From NCBI GenBank assembly GCA_025459195.1, contig JALORF010000004.1, positions 1-39,277 on the forward strand: a stretch of 39,277 bases of DNA, written 5' to 3'. The notes beneath the pieces are model-generated. The model was not told where the DNA came from, did no database searches, and saw only the letters and a list, made by a program, of their open reading frames with translations. Shown piece by piece: positions 26,769 to 36,326 of the stretch. This DNA is from Beijerinckiaceae bacterium (GTDB taxonomy: Bacteria; Pseudomonadota; Alphaproteobacteria; Rhizobiales; Beijerinckiaceae). Position numbers and translations under genes: made by a program. Position 1 is the stretch's first letter. Each line of letters opens with the position of its first letter.

Positions 26769-29321
26769 TCATTCTGCAGCTTCGTTCAGCAGCGGCGGAT
26801 CGGCCGGCACGCGGCAGGTGACAGTGGTGCCTGCGCCGGGCCGCGACTGGATGTCGACCGTGCCGCCATGCAGCGAGATGAACGACCGCACGATGGCAAG
26901 TCCCAGGCCGATGCCGCGATGGCGAGAGCCGGCCGTGTGGGTCTGGAAACGGTCGAAAATGCGGTCCTGGATGTCTTCGGGAATGCCGCGGCCATGATCG
27001 ACGACCTTGAACACCATGTCGCTGCCTTCGCGAAGGGCATGGACCTCGACGACCTGTCCGCTCCGCGAAAAGCCGATGGCGTTGGACATCAGGTTGTAGA
27101 GGGCCTGCCTGAGGCGCTTGGCATCACAGAGAAGAGAGCCGGCATCAGCGGCAATCACCTGCTCCAGGGTGATCCCGGTTTCGGCGAGTCTCTCCTCAAG
27201 GCCGCGCACGGCACTGCCGACCAGTTCGGCCACGTCGGTCTGCTCGCGTTCAAGCTGCAACTCGTCATTGTCGATCGAGGCCAGGTCGAGAATGTCGTTG
27301 ATGATCGTCAGCAGCGTGCCGGATGAGCGCAGGATCAGTTGCGCATACTCGCGCTGGCGCGGATTGAGCGGGCCGGCAATCTCTTCACCGATCAACTGGG
27401 CAAAGCCGATGATCGTGGTCAGCGGCGAGCGCAGCGCATAGGAGACGTGGTGCACGAAATCGTCGCGCAACTGGGCGGCCTTGACGAGCGCCTCGTTGCG
27501 CTCGGTCAGCGCCAGTTCGACATTCACGTTGTCGGTGACATCGGCAAAGGTCAGCAAGGTCGCGCCGTCAGGCAATGGGGCGAGGGCGCAATCGACCACC
27601 GATCCGTCCTGCCGGACCATGCGCGAGGCCAGATCCTCACGCCGGTCGCGCACGCCGACGACCGCGCCGCGCAAGGTGGCCCAGGCGTCCTCCGCAGGGC
27701 ACAGCAGACGGCACAGGGCGACAACCTCGTCGATGTGCGGATGGGCATCGAGAACGGCAGGCGAGAGCTTCCACAGCACGGCAAAAGCCGGATTGCTGAG
27801 CTTCAGACGACCGTCGGAGCCGAACACGGCAACGCCCTCGCGCAGACCATCCAGGGTCTCGCGCTGGGTGCGGGACAGGGCATTGACCTTGGATTCGAGC
27901 GAAAAGCGCTCGGTGGCGTCATCGAACAGATGAATCACCCCGCCTTGCGGGTTCGGGCTGGTGGTCACCTGGATGGCTCGGCCATCGGGCAGATACCACC
28001 AGTCCTCGCTGGTCTCGATGGCGGTGTAGGCTTTCAGCCGTTCGGCTTTCCAGTCCTTGTAGGCGCCGGCCTCGGGCAGGCGTCTTTCGGTGCGCAGGCG
28101 ATCGAGAATCTCGCTGTCGCTGGGCTGGGTGTCGAGATAGGCCGGATCAAGCGACCAGAGCTTCTCGTAGGCGAGATTGCGATAGGTCAGGCGCTGGCGT
28201 GAATCGAAGGCGGCAACTGCCGTCGGCAGCCGGTCCATGACCTTGACATGGGCTTCCATCTGCCGTGCCAGATCGACGCGGAGGGCCTCCAGCTCACTGA
28301 CATCGACGGCATGGCCGGCATAGCCCTGCGCGACGGGCCGCTCGACCAGATCGAGCATGAGCCGTTGCCCTCCGACCACGGCGGGTGCGCGCACCTGGAA
28401 GACCTCGCCCCGGTTCCGCGCAGCGGCGGCGCGCTCGCGCTCGTCGCGGCCCATCAGTTCGTGGCGGGCGGCCAGCGCATCGGCCGGGCTGGCGGCCTCG
28501 ACCGCGCGCGCATAGGCGGCATTGACCCAGGCCAGTTCGCCACTGCCATCGCGCAGCCAGGCGGGATAGGGGCTGGCATCCATCAGGGCCGACAGACGCG
28601 CTGTCATGGCCCTTGAAACGGCGCGGTCCTGCTCGGACTCGAGCAGGCTGCGGCGCGTTTGCGAGACATCGCGAAGGTGCAGCACCGCGCGGCCTGAAAC
28701 CGCGCGGCCGCGGGCCTCGACATAGTGGCCGGCCCGGCTGTGCACCCCGTGATCGAAAGGCTCGCCCCGCGCCTTGAGCTGATCGACCGCATCGCCCAGC
28801 AGCTTGACCTGTTCGGGGCTGGCCCAGGAGCCGAAGGCCAGCGGCGACATCCGCGTGCCATTGACGAGCAGGAATTCCGGCTGGCCATGAATCTCGGCCT
28901 TCGCAGCCGGGGCAGCCCAGATCACGGTGACCTGATCCTCGGTGGAGCCGAAGATCTCGGCCTGCTCGGCACGCGCCATGGCGCTGTCGAGATCGGCGGC
29001 AAGCTGCGCCTCGCGCCGGATCCAGCGTCCGCGCTCGCGCACATGGAGGATCGCCGTCGTGGCTGCGAACACGGCGAGCCCGACCACCATCGACATCGAG
29101 AAGGCCCCGAGCGCATCCGGGAACAGGGCCCGCGCAAGCTCACCGGACTGGAGGGTGGCGCTTTGGGCGGCGGCAGGCATCGCTCCGGCAAGGCCAGCGG
29201 CTGAGGCGAGGGCCAGGCTTGAGACGACACGGCGCAGTTCGGCATGGCGGGACCGGCTGGCCTTGCCCTGCGCCTGGCAGGGCACCGTGGTCGCCTGCGT
29301 GATCTGCCTTGCGCTCGTCAT
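26769..29321 (-). CDS. divL: DivL-type atypical histidine kinase (Tyr in the H-box)
   Basis: DivL is a membrane-anchored cell-cycle regulator that modulates CckA and hence CtrA, responding to phosphorylated DivK. I chose the ATG giving MTSARQ (850 residues), preceded by AGGTGAG; a GTG 71 codons upstream would add a low-complexity stretch unlike the family. A hydrophobic segment (about 31-53, ending MPAAAQ) and a membrane helix (about 71-94) are followed by several PAS-like regions (starting near 115, 240, 370 and 510). The H-box reads FVHHVSYALRSPLTTIIGF: Tyr628 replaces the phospho-acceptor His and Ala629 the following Glu. The ATPase domain keeps the N-box NLMSNAIGF, DHGRGIPED and RGIGLGLAIV. 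The same Tyr feature defines Caulobacter DivL (Tyr550). Upstream is ahcY, downstream tsaE-amgK, as I recall for Agrobacterium divL. Confidence 0.9.
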   Translation of the reverse strand: MTSARQITQATTVPCQAQGKASRSRHAELRRVVSSLALASAAGLAGAMPAAAQSATLQSGELARALFPDALGAFSMSMVVGLAVFAATTAILHVRERGRWIRREAQLAADLDSAMARAEQAEIFGSTEDQVTVIWAAPAAKAEIHGQPEFLLVNGTRMSPLAFGSWASPEQVKLLGDAVDQLKARGEPFDHGVHSRAGHYVEARGRAVSGRAVLHLRDVSQTRRSLLESEQDRAVSRAMTARLSALMDASPYPAWLRDGSGELAWVNAAYARAVEAASPADALAARHELMGRDERERAAAARNRGEVFQVRAPAVVGGQRLMLDLVERPVAQGYAGHAVDVSELEALRVDLARQMEAHVKVMDRLPTAVAAFDSRQRLTYRNLAYEKLWSLDPAYLDTQPSDSEILDRLRTERRLPEAGAYKDWKAERLKAYTAIETSEDWWYLPDGRAIQVTTSPNPQGGVIHLFDDATERFSLESKVNALSRTQRETLDGLREGVAVFGSDGRLKLSNPAFAVLWKLSPAVLDAHPHIDEVVALCRLLCPAEDAWATLRGAVVGVRDRREDLASRMVRQDGSVVDCALAPLPDGATLLTFADVTDNVNVELALTERNEALVKAAQLRDDFVHHVSYALRSPLTTIIGFAQLIGEEIAGPLNPRQREYAQLILRSSGTLLTIINDILDLASIDNDELQLEREQTDVAELVGSAVRGLEERLAETGITLEQVIAADAGSLLCDAKRLRQALYNLMSNAIGFSRSGQVVEVHALREGSDMVFKVVDHGRGIPEDIQDRIFDRFQTHTAGSRHRGIGLGLAIVRSFISLHGGTVDIQSRPGAGTTVTCRVPADPPLLNEAAE

Positions 29322-29576
29322 CTCACCTGCTGCCGTTGCTGAACCAGGGTGGAGCCGGGCGCGTGGTCTGGCGGAAACCGCTGTCTCCGCCACGCTGGCT
29401 CCGCACACATCACGCGACCTGAAAACCGATCCGCCAGATACCGGTCCGCCCGGTTGCCCTGCATCGGGAACCGCGCCATCGAAGGCAGGCTTCCGCGCCA
29501 AACCGGATCCGAACACCGAATCACCGTTCCACACTAACCAGCCTTCGATTCCGCCGGGAAGTGGTTAAAGCAGGGT
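29322..29576 (-). other. Region upstream of divL with no supported gene
   Basis: About 255 bases separate the ahcY terminator from the chosen divL start. The divL frame remains open here back to a GTG at 29534, but the encoded residues are Gly/Ala/Pro/Arg-rich without family similarity. It is treated as a 5' untranslated leader plus promoter. Confidence 0.45.
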
Positions 29577-29579
29577 AAA
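29563..29579 (-). promoter_or_regulatory. CtrA-like binding site upstream of divL
   Basis: The minus strand reads TTTA-CCCTGCT-TTAACC, one mismatch from the CtrA consensus TTAA-N7-TTAAC. It overlaps the T run of the ahcY terminator and lies about 240 bases before the divL ATG. The site is a sequence match only. Confidence 0.35.
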
Positions 29580-29617
29580 AAACGGCAACGACCGCCGCCC
29601 TTGCCGGGCAGCGGTCG
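29577..29617 (-). terminator. Strong Rho-independent terminator after ahcY
   Basis: On the minus strand a 12-bp stem (29606-29617 with 29589-29600, one G-U pair) has a five-base loop, then TTGCCG and TTTTTT (29582-29577). It lies about 50 bases after the ahcY stop and should separate ahcY from divL. Confidence 0.88.
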
Positions 29618-29634
29618 CAACATATCGACATCTT

Positions 29635-29660
29635 GTGGGTGCGCCAGAAGCGCACCCCAC
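29635..29660 (-). repeat. Hairpin directly after the ahcY stop codon
   Basis: GTGGGTGCGC (29635-29644) pairs with GCGCACCCCAC (29650-29660), with one bulged base. The 9-mer ACATCTTGT occurs on both sides (29628-29636 and 29659-29667) as a direct repeat. It lies between the ahcY stop and the strong terminator and may protect the 3' end. Confidence 0.6.
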
Positions 29661-29666
29661 ATCTTG

Positions 29667-31073
<1,407 letters not shown>

Positions 31074-31167
31074 GGTGTCCTCGGCAGGCGCGGCTTGGGC
31101 GCGAACAGGTCGGCGATCGATCGATCCCGGCAGGCCGGCGGGGCGGCCCATCCGGACCCACCAGCAA

Positions 31168-31198
31168 TGGCGCGGGCTCTAGCACGGCTCCCGCGCCA
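31168..31198 (-). promoter_or_regulatory. GC-rich inverted repeat in the ahcY leader
   Basis: TGGCGCGGG (31168-31176) and CCCGCGCCA (31190-31198) are perfect 9-bp arms around 13 bases. It lies between the operator-like palindrome and the ahcY start, about 95 bases before the ATG. There is no T run, and it does not match the SAM-II or SAH riboswitch cores I know. Its role is unknown. Confidence 0.45.
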
Positions 31199-31209
31199 AG
31201 GCAATAAAG

Positions 31210-31229
31210 ACATAAAGATTTCTTTATGT
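31210..31229 (-). promoter_or_regulatory. Palindromic operator upstream of ahcY, SahR-like
   Basis: ACATAAAGA-TT-TCTTTATGT has perfect 9-bp arms around two bases and stands out as AT-rich in a GC-rich region. ArsR-family SahR regulators control ahcY and methionine-cycle genes in Proteobacteria through similar ATAAAGAT-ATCTTTAT palindromes, as I recall. The location upstream of ahcY fits. No sahR gene is in this window. Confidence 0.6.
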
Positions 31230-31245
31230 GTCCGGAAGTGCCGGA

Positions 31246-31575
31246 TCACTCGCCTTCGCCGAACTTGTCCGCGATCAGGGCGGCGATGGCATCCAGTGCC
31301 GCGTCTGCGTCTGGTCCTTGCGCCGCGACGCTGATCGTCGTGCCGATGCCGGCGCCGAGGGTGAGCAGGCCCATGATCGAGCGGCCACCCACCACCTCGT
31401 CGCAACGTGCGATCCAGACATCACAGGTGAAACGGTCAACGGTCTGCACCAGCTTGGCGGTGGCGCGTGCGTGCAGGCCCTTGCGGTTGACGATCATGAC
31501 CTGGCGCACCTGTGCGCCTTCAGGGAAGCTCGCTTCGGGGCAGTCGCTGTCAAGTTCCATGGAGCATTCCGGCAT
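31246..31575 (-). CDS. HPr family phosphocarrier protein
   Basis: HPr relays phosphate from enzyme I to EIIA proteins. The 109-residue protein has the active-site segment RKGLHARAT with His35 (His15 of standard HPr) and the regulatory site GGRSIMGLLTLGAG with Ser66, 31 residues later, exactly the His15-Ser46 spacing. Ser66 is the expected target of the HprK encoded upstream. The N-terminus is about 20 residues longer than usual; a second ATG at 31560 gives a protein five residues shorter, and neither start has a good ribosome-binding site. It is last in the chvI-chvG-hprK-EIIA-HPr run. Enzyme I is not in the window. Confidence 0.92.
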   Translation of the reverse strand: MPECSMELDSDCPEASFPEGAQVRQVMIVNRKGLHARATAKLVQTVDRFTCDVWIARCDEVVGGRSIMGLLTLGAGIGTTISVAAQGPDADAALDAIAALIADKFGEGE

Positions 31576-31637
31576 GCGGGTGCCCCGGCATCACCCAAGT
31601 GGCTGGCCTTTGACCCGATGTCATGGTTTCACAGGAT

Positions 31638-32039
31638 CTAGCGACCCGCAAGCAAGCGGCTGGCGATGTTGATGTACTTGCGGCCGGCATCCTGGGCGCA
31701 GCCGACGGCATCCTCGATGGGCTTGTCCTCGCGCACCGAGGCGAGCTTGATCAGCATCGGCAGGTTGATCCCGGCCAGAACCTCGACCTTGCCGCCGTTC
31801 ATCGCGGAAATCGCCAGATTCGAGGGCGTGCCTCCGAACATGTCGGTCAGCACCACGACACCTTGACCGGTATCCACGGCGTGGATCGCATCAAGGATAT
31901 CGCTGCGGCGGCCCTCGATGTCGTCATCGGGGGCAATCGCGATGGTTTCAATCTGTTTCTGGGGGCCGACAACATGTTCCAACGCGGAACGAAATTCTGT
32001 TGCCAGGTGCCCGTGCGTCACAAGGACGAGGCCGATCAT
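31638..32039 (-). CDS. PTS system EIIA component, mannose family
   Basis: This 133-residue cytoplasmic phosphotransfer protein begins MIGLVLVTHGHLA, with the phospho-acceptor His9, and contains VVVLTDMFGGTPSNLA, the second hallmark of the EIIA-Man (ManX) fold. The frame extends 50 codons upstream with no family similarity, so the start at 32039 is preferred. No IIB, IIC or IID gene is nearby, so it probably has a regulatory role rather than sugar transport, as in the PTS of other Hyphomicrobiales. It lies between hprK (91 bases upstream) and HPr (62 bases downstream). Confidence 0.93.
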   Translation of the reverse strand: MIGLVLVTHGHLATEFRSALEHVVGPQKQIETIAIAPDDDIEGRRSDILDAIHAVDTGQGVVVLTDMFGGTPSNLAISAMNGGKVEVLAGINLPMLIKLASVREDKPIEDAVGCAQDAGRKYINIASRLLAGR

Positions 32040-32130
32040 GTCAAACCCTGAAGGGGTGCGACAGGCACCCAAAGAGCCGCCGGTATATGCGCCATGCCGC
32101 TCGCAAGTGCAAGATCGACAATCGGCGAAA

Positions 32131-32604
32131 TTACCGTAAGGGCCCGTCCTCGTCGAACAGCGCCAGCGCGGCCAGCACCAGCCCTGCATCGGCAGCCCCG
32201 CGCGAGACGGCCAGCCGCGGCAAGGTCAGACCTGCGATGACGGTGACCAGATCCTCCGCATCCGGCAGGCGTGGCGGGGTTTCGGCCTGGCAATCCACGA
32301 CCAGCCTCACCCTGGCCGCCGCTTCGTGGCTGGCGGGCACGAGGCCAAGGCCGCGCCGCTCGATCAGGCCGGCAATGGCCGGCACCGCACTGGCCAGCAG
32401 CCGTCCATGGCAGGCCCTGAGTTCAGTCCTGTCATCGGCAACAAGGCGCGCAAAGCGGCCGCCTGCCTTCGCCTGTTCGAGCAGGGCGAGACACAGGGTG
32501 GTCTTGCCGCTGCCTGCCGGCCCGCGCACGAGCAGGCCGCTTTCGCCAATCACGATGCAACTGGCATGCAGGCGGACAGGCGCAGGTGGCGGGCTTCCGG
32601 TCAT
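32131..32604 (-). CDS. hprK: HPr kinase, short alphaproteobacterial form
   Basis: HprK phosphorylates HPr on the regulatory serine. At 157 residues it is half the length of Bacillus HprK (about 310) and matches only the C-terminal kinase domain. Walker A GPAGSGKT is at 28-35, followed by VADDRTEL and a short C-terminal domain. The N-terminal domain is absent, as in other alphaproteobacterial HprK proteins. The start overlaps the chvG stop by four bases, so it should be made together with the sensor kinase. Confidence 0.9.
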   Translation of the reverse strand: MTGSPPPAPVRLHASCIVIGESGLLVRGPAGSGKTTLCLALLEQAKAGGRFARLVADDRTELRACHGRLLASAVPAIAGLIERRGLGLVPASHEAAARVRLVVDCQAETPPRLPDAEDLVTVIAGLTLPRLAVSRGAADAGLVLAALALFDEDGPLR

Positions 32605-34439
32605 GCGCCGCCATGACGCTGATGGAGCTGCGGCGCAACCGGCAAGGTAATGATGAAGCGGGCACCAAGCCGCACAGGCTCGCCATCGGCATCCACGGGG
32701 GGCGTTGTGCCGGTCGCTACCCTGTTCTCCGCCCGGATGGTGCCGCCATGCGCTTCCACAATCTGCCGCGAGATCGACAGGCCCAGCCCCGAGTTCTGGC
32801 CGAAACCCTGTTCGGGCCGGTCCGTGTAGAAGCGTTCGAACACCCGTTCGAGCGCATGGTCCGGAATGCCGGGGCCGTCATCCTCGACCACGATCACGAT
32901 TTGCGCCGGACCGCGCGACAGCATGACGCGGACATCGCGGCCGGGCGGCGAGAAGGAGCGGGCGTTGTCGAGCAGGTTGACCAGCACCTGCCCGAGCCTG
33001 CCGTCATGCCCCTGCACGACCCAGGGCGCGGCAACAGGCTTGCCGTCACGACCGGGCTGGGGCGCAGCAACAGACAGCGTGATCGGGGCCTGATCGGGCT
33101 TGCGGATCTCGTTCTGCATGCCGACGACGGTTTCGAGCAGGCGCGCCAGATCGACAGGCCCTGTCTCGCCCCTGGCCAGTTCCGCATCGAGCCGCGAGGC
33201 TTCGGAAATGTCGGTGATCAGCCGGTCCAGCCGGCGGACATCGTGGTGGATCACGGCGAGGAGCCGGTCGCGCGCCGGCTCGGAGCGCGCCAGCGGCAGG
33301 GTCTCGACGGCACTGCGCAGCGAGGTCAGCGGATTCTTGAGTTCGTGGGCGACATCGGCGGCGAAGCTGCCGATGGCATCAATGCGAGCATAGAGCGCGC
33401 TGGTCATGTCGCGCAGGGCACCGGACAACTGGCCGATCTCGTCGTGCCGATCCGTGAAATCCGGGATTTCCTGACGTGACTTGACCCGGCGGCGCACGCG
33501 CACGGCGGCCTCCGACAAGCGGCGCAAGGGCTCGCCGATGCCATTGGCCAGCAGGATCGAAAGCACGATCATGACCAGAGCCGTCACGCCGAAGACCTGG
33601 AGGATGACGTTCCGTTCGGAGGCGATGACGGCATCGATGTCGCCGCCTTGTGTTGACAGCAACAGCACGCCGCGCACGTTGCGCTGGCGCTGGATCGGCA
33701 CGGCAACCGAGACGATGGTATCGCCCAGCGCATTGACGCGCACAATGCTGCGCTGCTGGCCCTGAAGGGCACGGGCTACTTCCGGGATCGAGCGCCCGCC
33801 TGCCACATCGTTCTCGTCATGACTGGAGATTTCGGCTCGCCCCAGCCGGCGGCGCAGACTGTTCCAGGTGCGTTCGACGACCGGCAGATCATCGCGCACC
33901 ACCGGCTCAAGCTCGCGCCGCAGGATGCCGCCGCGCGCCGCGAACATGCCGGAATCAACCACCAGCAACCCTTCGCGGTCATAGACGCGGGCCCGGGTGC
34001 GGGTCGGGGTGACCAGCCGGCGCAGCAAGGGGCCGACCCGTTCGGGGTTGATGGGGAATTCCAGGATCGATTGAGGGTCATCACCAAGGCCCGAGGTCTC
34101 ACCGGCCTGCAGTTGCAACAGCTTGTCAGGATCGATGGCGATGGAATCCGTCTCGACCGTGGCCGATGCGGCAATGGCGCTGGCGATGATCTCGCCTTGC
34201 GTCTGCAGGCTCTGCACGCGCGCCTCGATGAGGCCCTCGCGAAACTGGTTGACGTAGAGCAGCCCGACCAGCAGCACCACGAGGCCTGCCAGGTTGAGCA
34301 CCAGAATCCGCCGCGTCAGGCTGGAGGCGAGCCTTGCCGCGAAAAACTGCGTGACCACGCGAAGAGCCTTGCGCAGCCCTGCAAGGCCGCTGCGCAGGCG
34401 CGTGGCGGAGGCCGGTTTGTGGCTGCGCAGCGCGGTCAT
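32601..34439 (-). CDS. chvG: Sensor histidine kinase ChvG (ExoS/BvrS family)
   Basis: ChvG senses acidity and envelope state and phosphorylates ChvI; in relatives it controls exopolysaccharide, virulence and symbiosis genes, and is held off by periplasmic ExoR. The 612 residues comprise a basic N-terminus, a first membrane helix (about 44-64), a periplasmic domain of about 220 residues, a second helix near 285-305 and a HAMP region. The H-box FAADVAHELKNPLTSL carries His365. The ATPase domain has NLLDNARSFS, DDGPGIPD and NSGLGLSISRQIV. The stop overlaps hprK by four bases, and chvI lies 57 bases upstream. Confidence 0.95.
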   Translation of the reverse strand: MTALRSHKPASATRLRSGLAGLRKALRVVTQFFAARLASSLTRRILVLNLAGLVVLLVGLLYVNQFREGLIEARVQSLQTQGEIIASAIAASATVETDSIAIDPDKLLQLQAGETSGLGDDPQSILEFPINPERVGPLLRRLVTPTRTRARVYDREGLLVVDSGMFAARGGILRRELEPVVRDDLPVVERTWNSLRRRLGRAEISSHDENDVAGGRSIPEVARALQGQQRSIVRVNALGDTIVSVAVPIQRQRNVRGVLLLSTQGGDIDAVIASERNVILQVFGVTALVMIVLSILLANGIGEPLRRLSEAAVRVRRRVKSRQEIPDFTDRHDEIGQLSGALRDMTSALYARIDAIGSFAADVAHELKNPLTSLRSAVETLPLARSEPARDRLLAVIHHDVRRLDRLITDISEASRLDAELARGETGPVDLARLLETVVGMQNEIRKPDQAPITLSVAAPQPGRDGKPVAAPWVVQGHDGRLGQVLVNLLDNARSFSPPGRDVRVMLSRGPAQIVIVVEDDGPGIPDHALERVFERFYTDRPEQGFGQNSGLGLSISRQIVEAHGGTIRAENRVATGTTPPVDADGEPVRLGARFIITLPVAPQLHQRHGGA

Positions 34440-34496
34440 CGGCGTTGACCCCGCCCGCCATGCCTGATCCGTGACCCGCCAGCATGCATGGTGACG

Positions 34497-35198
34497 TCAG
34501 CTTTCAGAGAAACGGTATCCGACGCCGTAGAGGGTCTCGATCATCTCGAAGTCGTCGTCGACCATCTTGAACTTCTTGCGCAGGCGCTTGATGTGGCTGT
34601 CGATGGTGCGGTCGTCGACATAGACCTCATCGTCATAGGCGGCATCCATCAGCGCATTGCGGCTCTTCACCACGCCGGGGCGCTGGGCCAGCGATTGCAG
34701 GATCAGGAATTCGGTGACGGTCAGGATCACCGGTTCGCCCTTCCAGGTGCAGGTATGGCGCTCGGGGTCCATCTTGAGGTTGCCGCGCTCCAGCACCTTG
34801 GCGTCGTCGCCACGGGGGGCTGCCGGCAGGTCCTTGGCCCCGGCCCGGCGCAGGATCGCCTTGACGCGCTCCACCAGCAGGCGCTGCGAGAAGGGTTTGC
34901 GGATGAAATCGTCCGCCCCCATCTTGAGGCCGAACAACTCGTCGATCTCGTCATCCTTGGAGGTCAGGAAGATCACCGGCATGTCGGACTTCTGGCGCAG
35001 GCGGCGCAGCAGTTCCATGCCGTCCATGCGCGGCATCTTGATGTCGAAGATGGCGAGGTCGGGCGGATTCTGCTTCAGGCCTTCGAGCGCGGAAGCCCCG
35101 TCGGTATAGGTGTTGATGCGGAAGCCTTCCGCTTCGAGGGCAATCGACACGGAGGTCAGGATGTTGCGGTCGTCATCGACCAGGGCGATGGTTGGCAT
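34497..35198 (-). CDS. chvI: Response regulator ChvI (OmpR family)
   Basis: ChvI is the DNA-binding partner of ChvG. The 233-residue protein has a receiver domain with the acidic pair in VDDDRN (8-10), phospho-acceptor Asp52 in [13 protein letters not shown], the switch Thr in FLTSKDD and the conserved Lys in IRKPFSQ. A winged-helix OmpR-type DNA-binding domain follows (about 130-230), with [17 protein letters not shown] as recognition region. I use the ATG at 35198; a TTG just before it would add one residue. AGGA lies about ten bases upstream. It is the first gene of the leftward run and diverges from the HugZ-like gene. Confidence 0.96.
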   Translation of the reverse strand: MPTIALVDDDRNILTSVSIALEAEGFRINTYTDGASALEGLKQNPPDLAIFDIKMPRMDGMELLRRLRQKSDMPVIFLTSKDDEIDELFGLKMGADDFIRKPFSQRLLVERVKAILRRAGAKDLPAAPRGDDAKVLERGNLKMDPERHTCTWKGEPVILTVTEFLILQSLAQRPGVVKSRNALMDAAYDDEVYVDDRTIDSHIKRLRKKFKMVDDDFEMIETLYGVGYRFSES

Positions 35199-35201
35199 CA
35201 A

Positions 35202-35363
35202 GCATGTCCTGTTTCAGCCGCTCCGGAATTGTGGCGGCACCGCTTGGTTTGACGCCGACGGCGGCGAAACCATGGCCACAATCTAGCGATCCCGCGACCA
35301 AAGCGCTACGTTGCCGGACAAATTAGCCCGAACCGCGCTGCTCAGGCGCTGAAAGGCCTGCAA
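35202..35363. other. Divergent intergenic region between chvI and the HugZ-like gene
   Basis: These 162 bases must hold the chvI-operon promoter and that of the rightward gene. No convincing promoter or long palindrome was recognised. GAAAGG about seven bases before the GTG at 35364 supports that start. Confidence 0.4.
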
Positions 35364-36137
35364 GTGAGCACAGGTCACACGATCCGGACCACCGATGACG
35401 AGGCCAGGAGGCTGGCCCGCAGCCTGATGCGTGCGAGCCCTGTCGCCAGCCTCGCCACCCTGCACGCCGGGGGCTTTCCCCTCGCGACCCTGACAAGCGT
35501 CGCCAGCGATGTCGATGGCACTCCGGTGGTGCTGGTCTCGCAATTGTCGGGGCACACCGGCAATCTGCTGGCTGATCCGCGCTGCTGCCTGCTGTTCGCG
35601 CGCGCCGGCAAGGGTGATCCGCTCGCCCATCCGCGCATCAGCGTGATGGCCGAGGCGCAGGTGATCGAGCGTGGTTCCGGCGAGGGACAGCGCATCCGGC
35701 GGCGCTTTCTGGCGCGCCAGCCCAAGGCCGCGCTCTATGCCGATTTTCCCGATTTCCTGTTCATGCGCATGCGCGTGCAGTCAGCCAGCCTGAATGGCGG
35801 TTTCGGCAAGGCCTACGAGCTTGGCCCCGCCGACGTGCTGACCGACATGGTCGGTGCTGAAGGACTTGTCGCGGCAGAGCAGGACATCATCGGGCACATG
35901 AACGCGGATCACGCCGACGCCGTGAGGCTGTATGGCACCGTGCTGGCCAAGCGCGAACCCGGGCCATGGCGACTGCTGGGGGTCGATCCGGATGGTTTCG
36001 AGATCGGCCATGGCAGCGATCTTGCCCGGCTGGAGTTCGATCAGCGGGCCGGCGGGCCAGAGGATGTCCACCGCCAGCTTGTGGCGATGGCGCGGGCGGC
36101 GCGCGCTGCCGCTGCACCATCTGCGGCCAGCACCTGA
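35364..36137 (+). CDS. HugZ-family heme utilisation / pyridoxamine-oxidase-like protein with DUF2470
   Basis: The 257-residue protein has an N-terminal FMN-binding split-barrel (about 10-150; SLATLHAGGFPLATLTSVASD) and a C-terminal DUF2470 domain (about 165-245) starting EQDIIGHMNADHADAV. This pair is found in HugZ/HutZ heme oxygenases and in flavin- or F420-dependent relatives. HugZ enzymes degrade heme in the cytoplasm; whether this one does cannot be told from sequence alone. It starts at GTG 35364, supported by GAAAGG. It stands alone between chvI (divergent) and pckA (190 bases on). No heme transport gene is nearby, so a general redox role is as likely as iron acquisition. Confidence 0.85.
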   Translation: MSTGHTIRTTDDEARRLARSLMRASPVASLATLHAGGFPLATLTSVASDVDGTPVVLVSQLSGHTGNLLADPRCCLLFARAGKGDPLAHPRISVMAEAQVIERGSGEGQRIRRRFLARQPKAALYADFPDFLFMRMRVQSASLNGGFGKAYELGPADVLTDMVGAEGLVAAEQDIIGHMNADHADAVRLYGTVLAKREPGPWRLLGVDPDGFEIGHGSDLARLEFDQRAGGPEDVHRQLVAMARAARAAAAPSAAST

Positions 36138-36326
36138 ACCCGCCGGTTCACCACAGGTCGCGAAAGCCCCCGCCATTCGACTTTGGAACACCGGTGCGAG
36201 ACGTCCGCACACTTGAGAACAGCCGCGCCGAGGCGTAAGAGCGCGTTGGATTTTGGTGGCTCTGACCATCAAACGGCCATTCAGGCGCGCGAACGCTCAC
36301 AGACGCGCCGTTCAGGAGGATACCAG

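Noticed and set aside
25454-26821. A 455-codon rightward frame opposite the tsaE-amgK fusion
   Set aside because: It is composition-driven, and the leftward strand carries all catalytic motifs.
29322-29534. Extended divL starting at GTG 29534
   Set aside because: The added 71 residues are low-complexity and unlike DivL N-termini, and there is a better ribosome-binding site before ATG 29321.
31074-31245. SAM-II or SAH riboswitch upstream of ahcY
   Set aside because: The conserved cores I know for these classes are not visible. The palindrome is better read as a protein operator.
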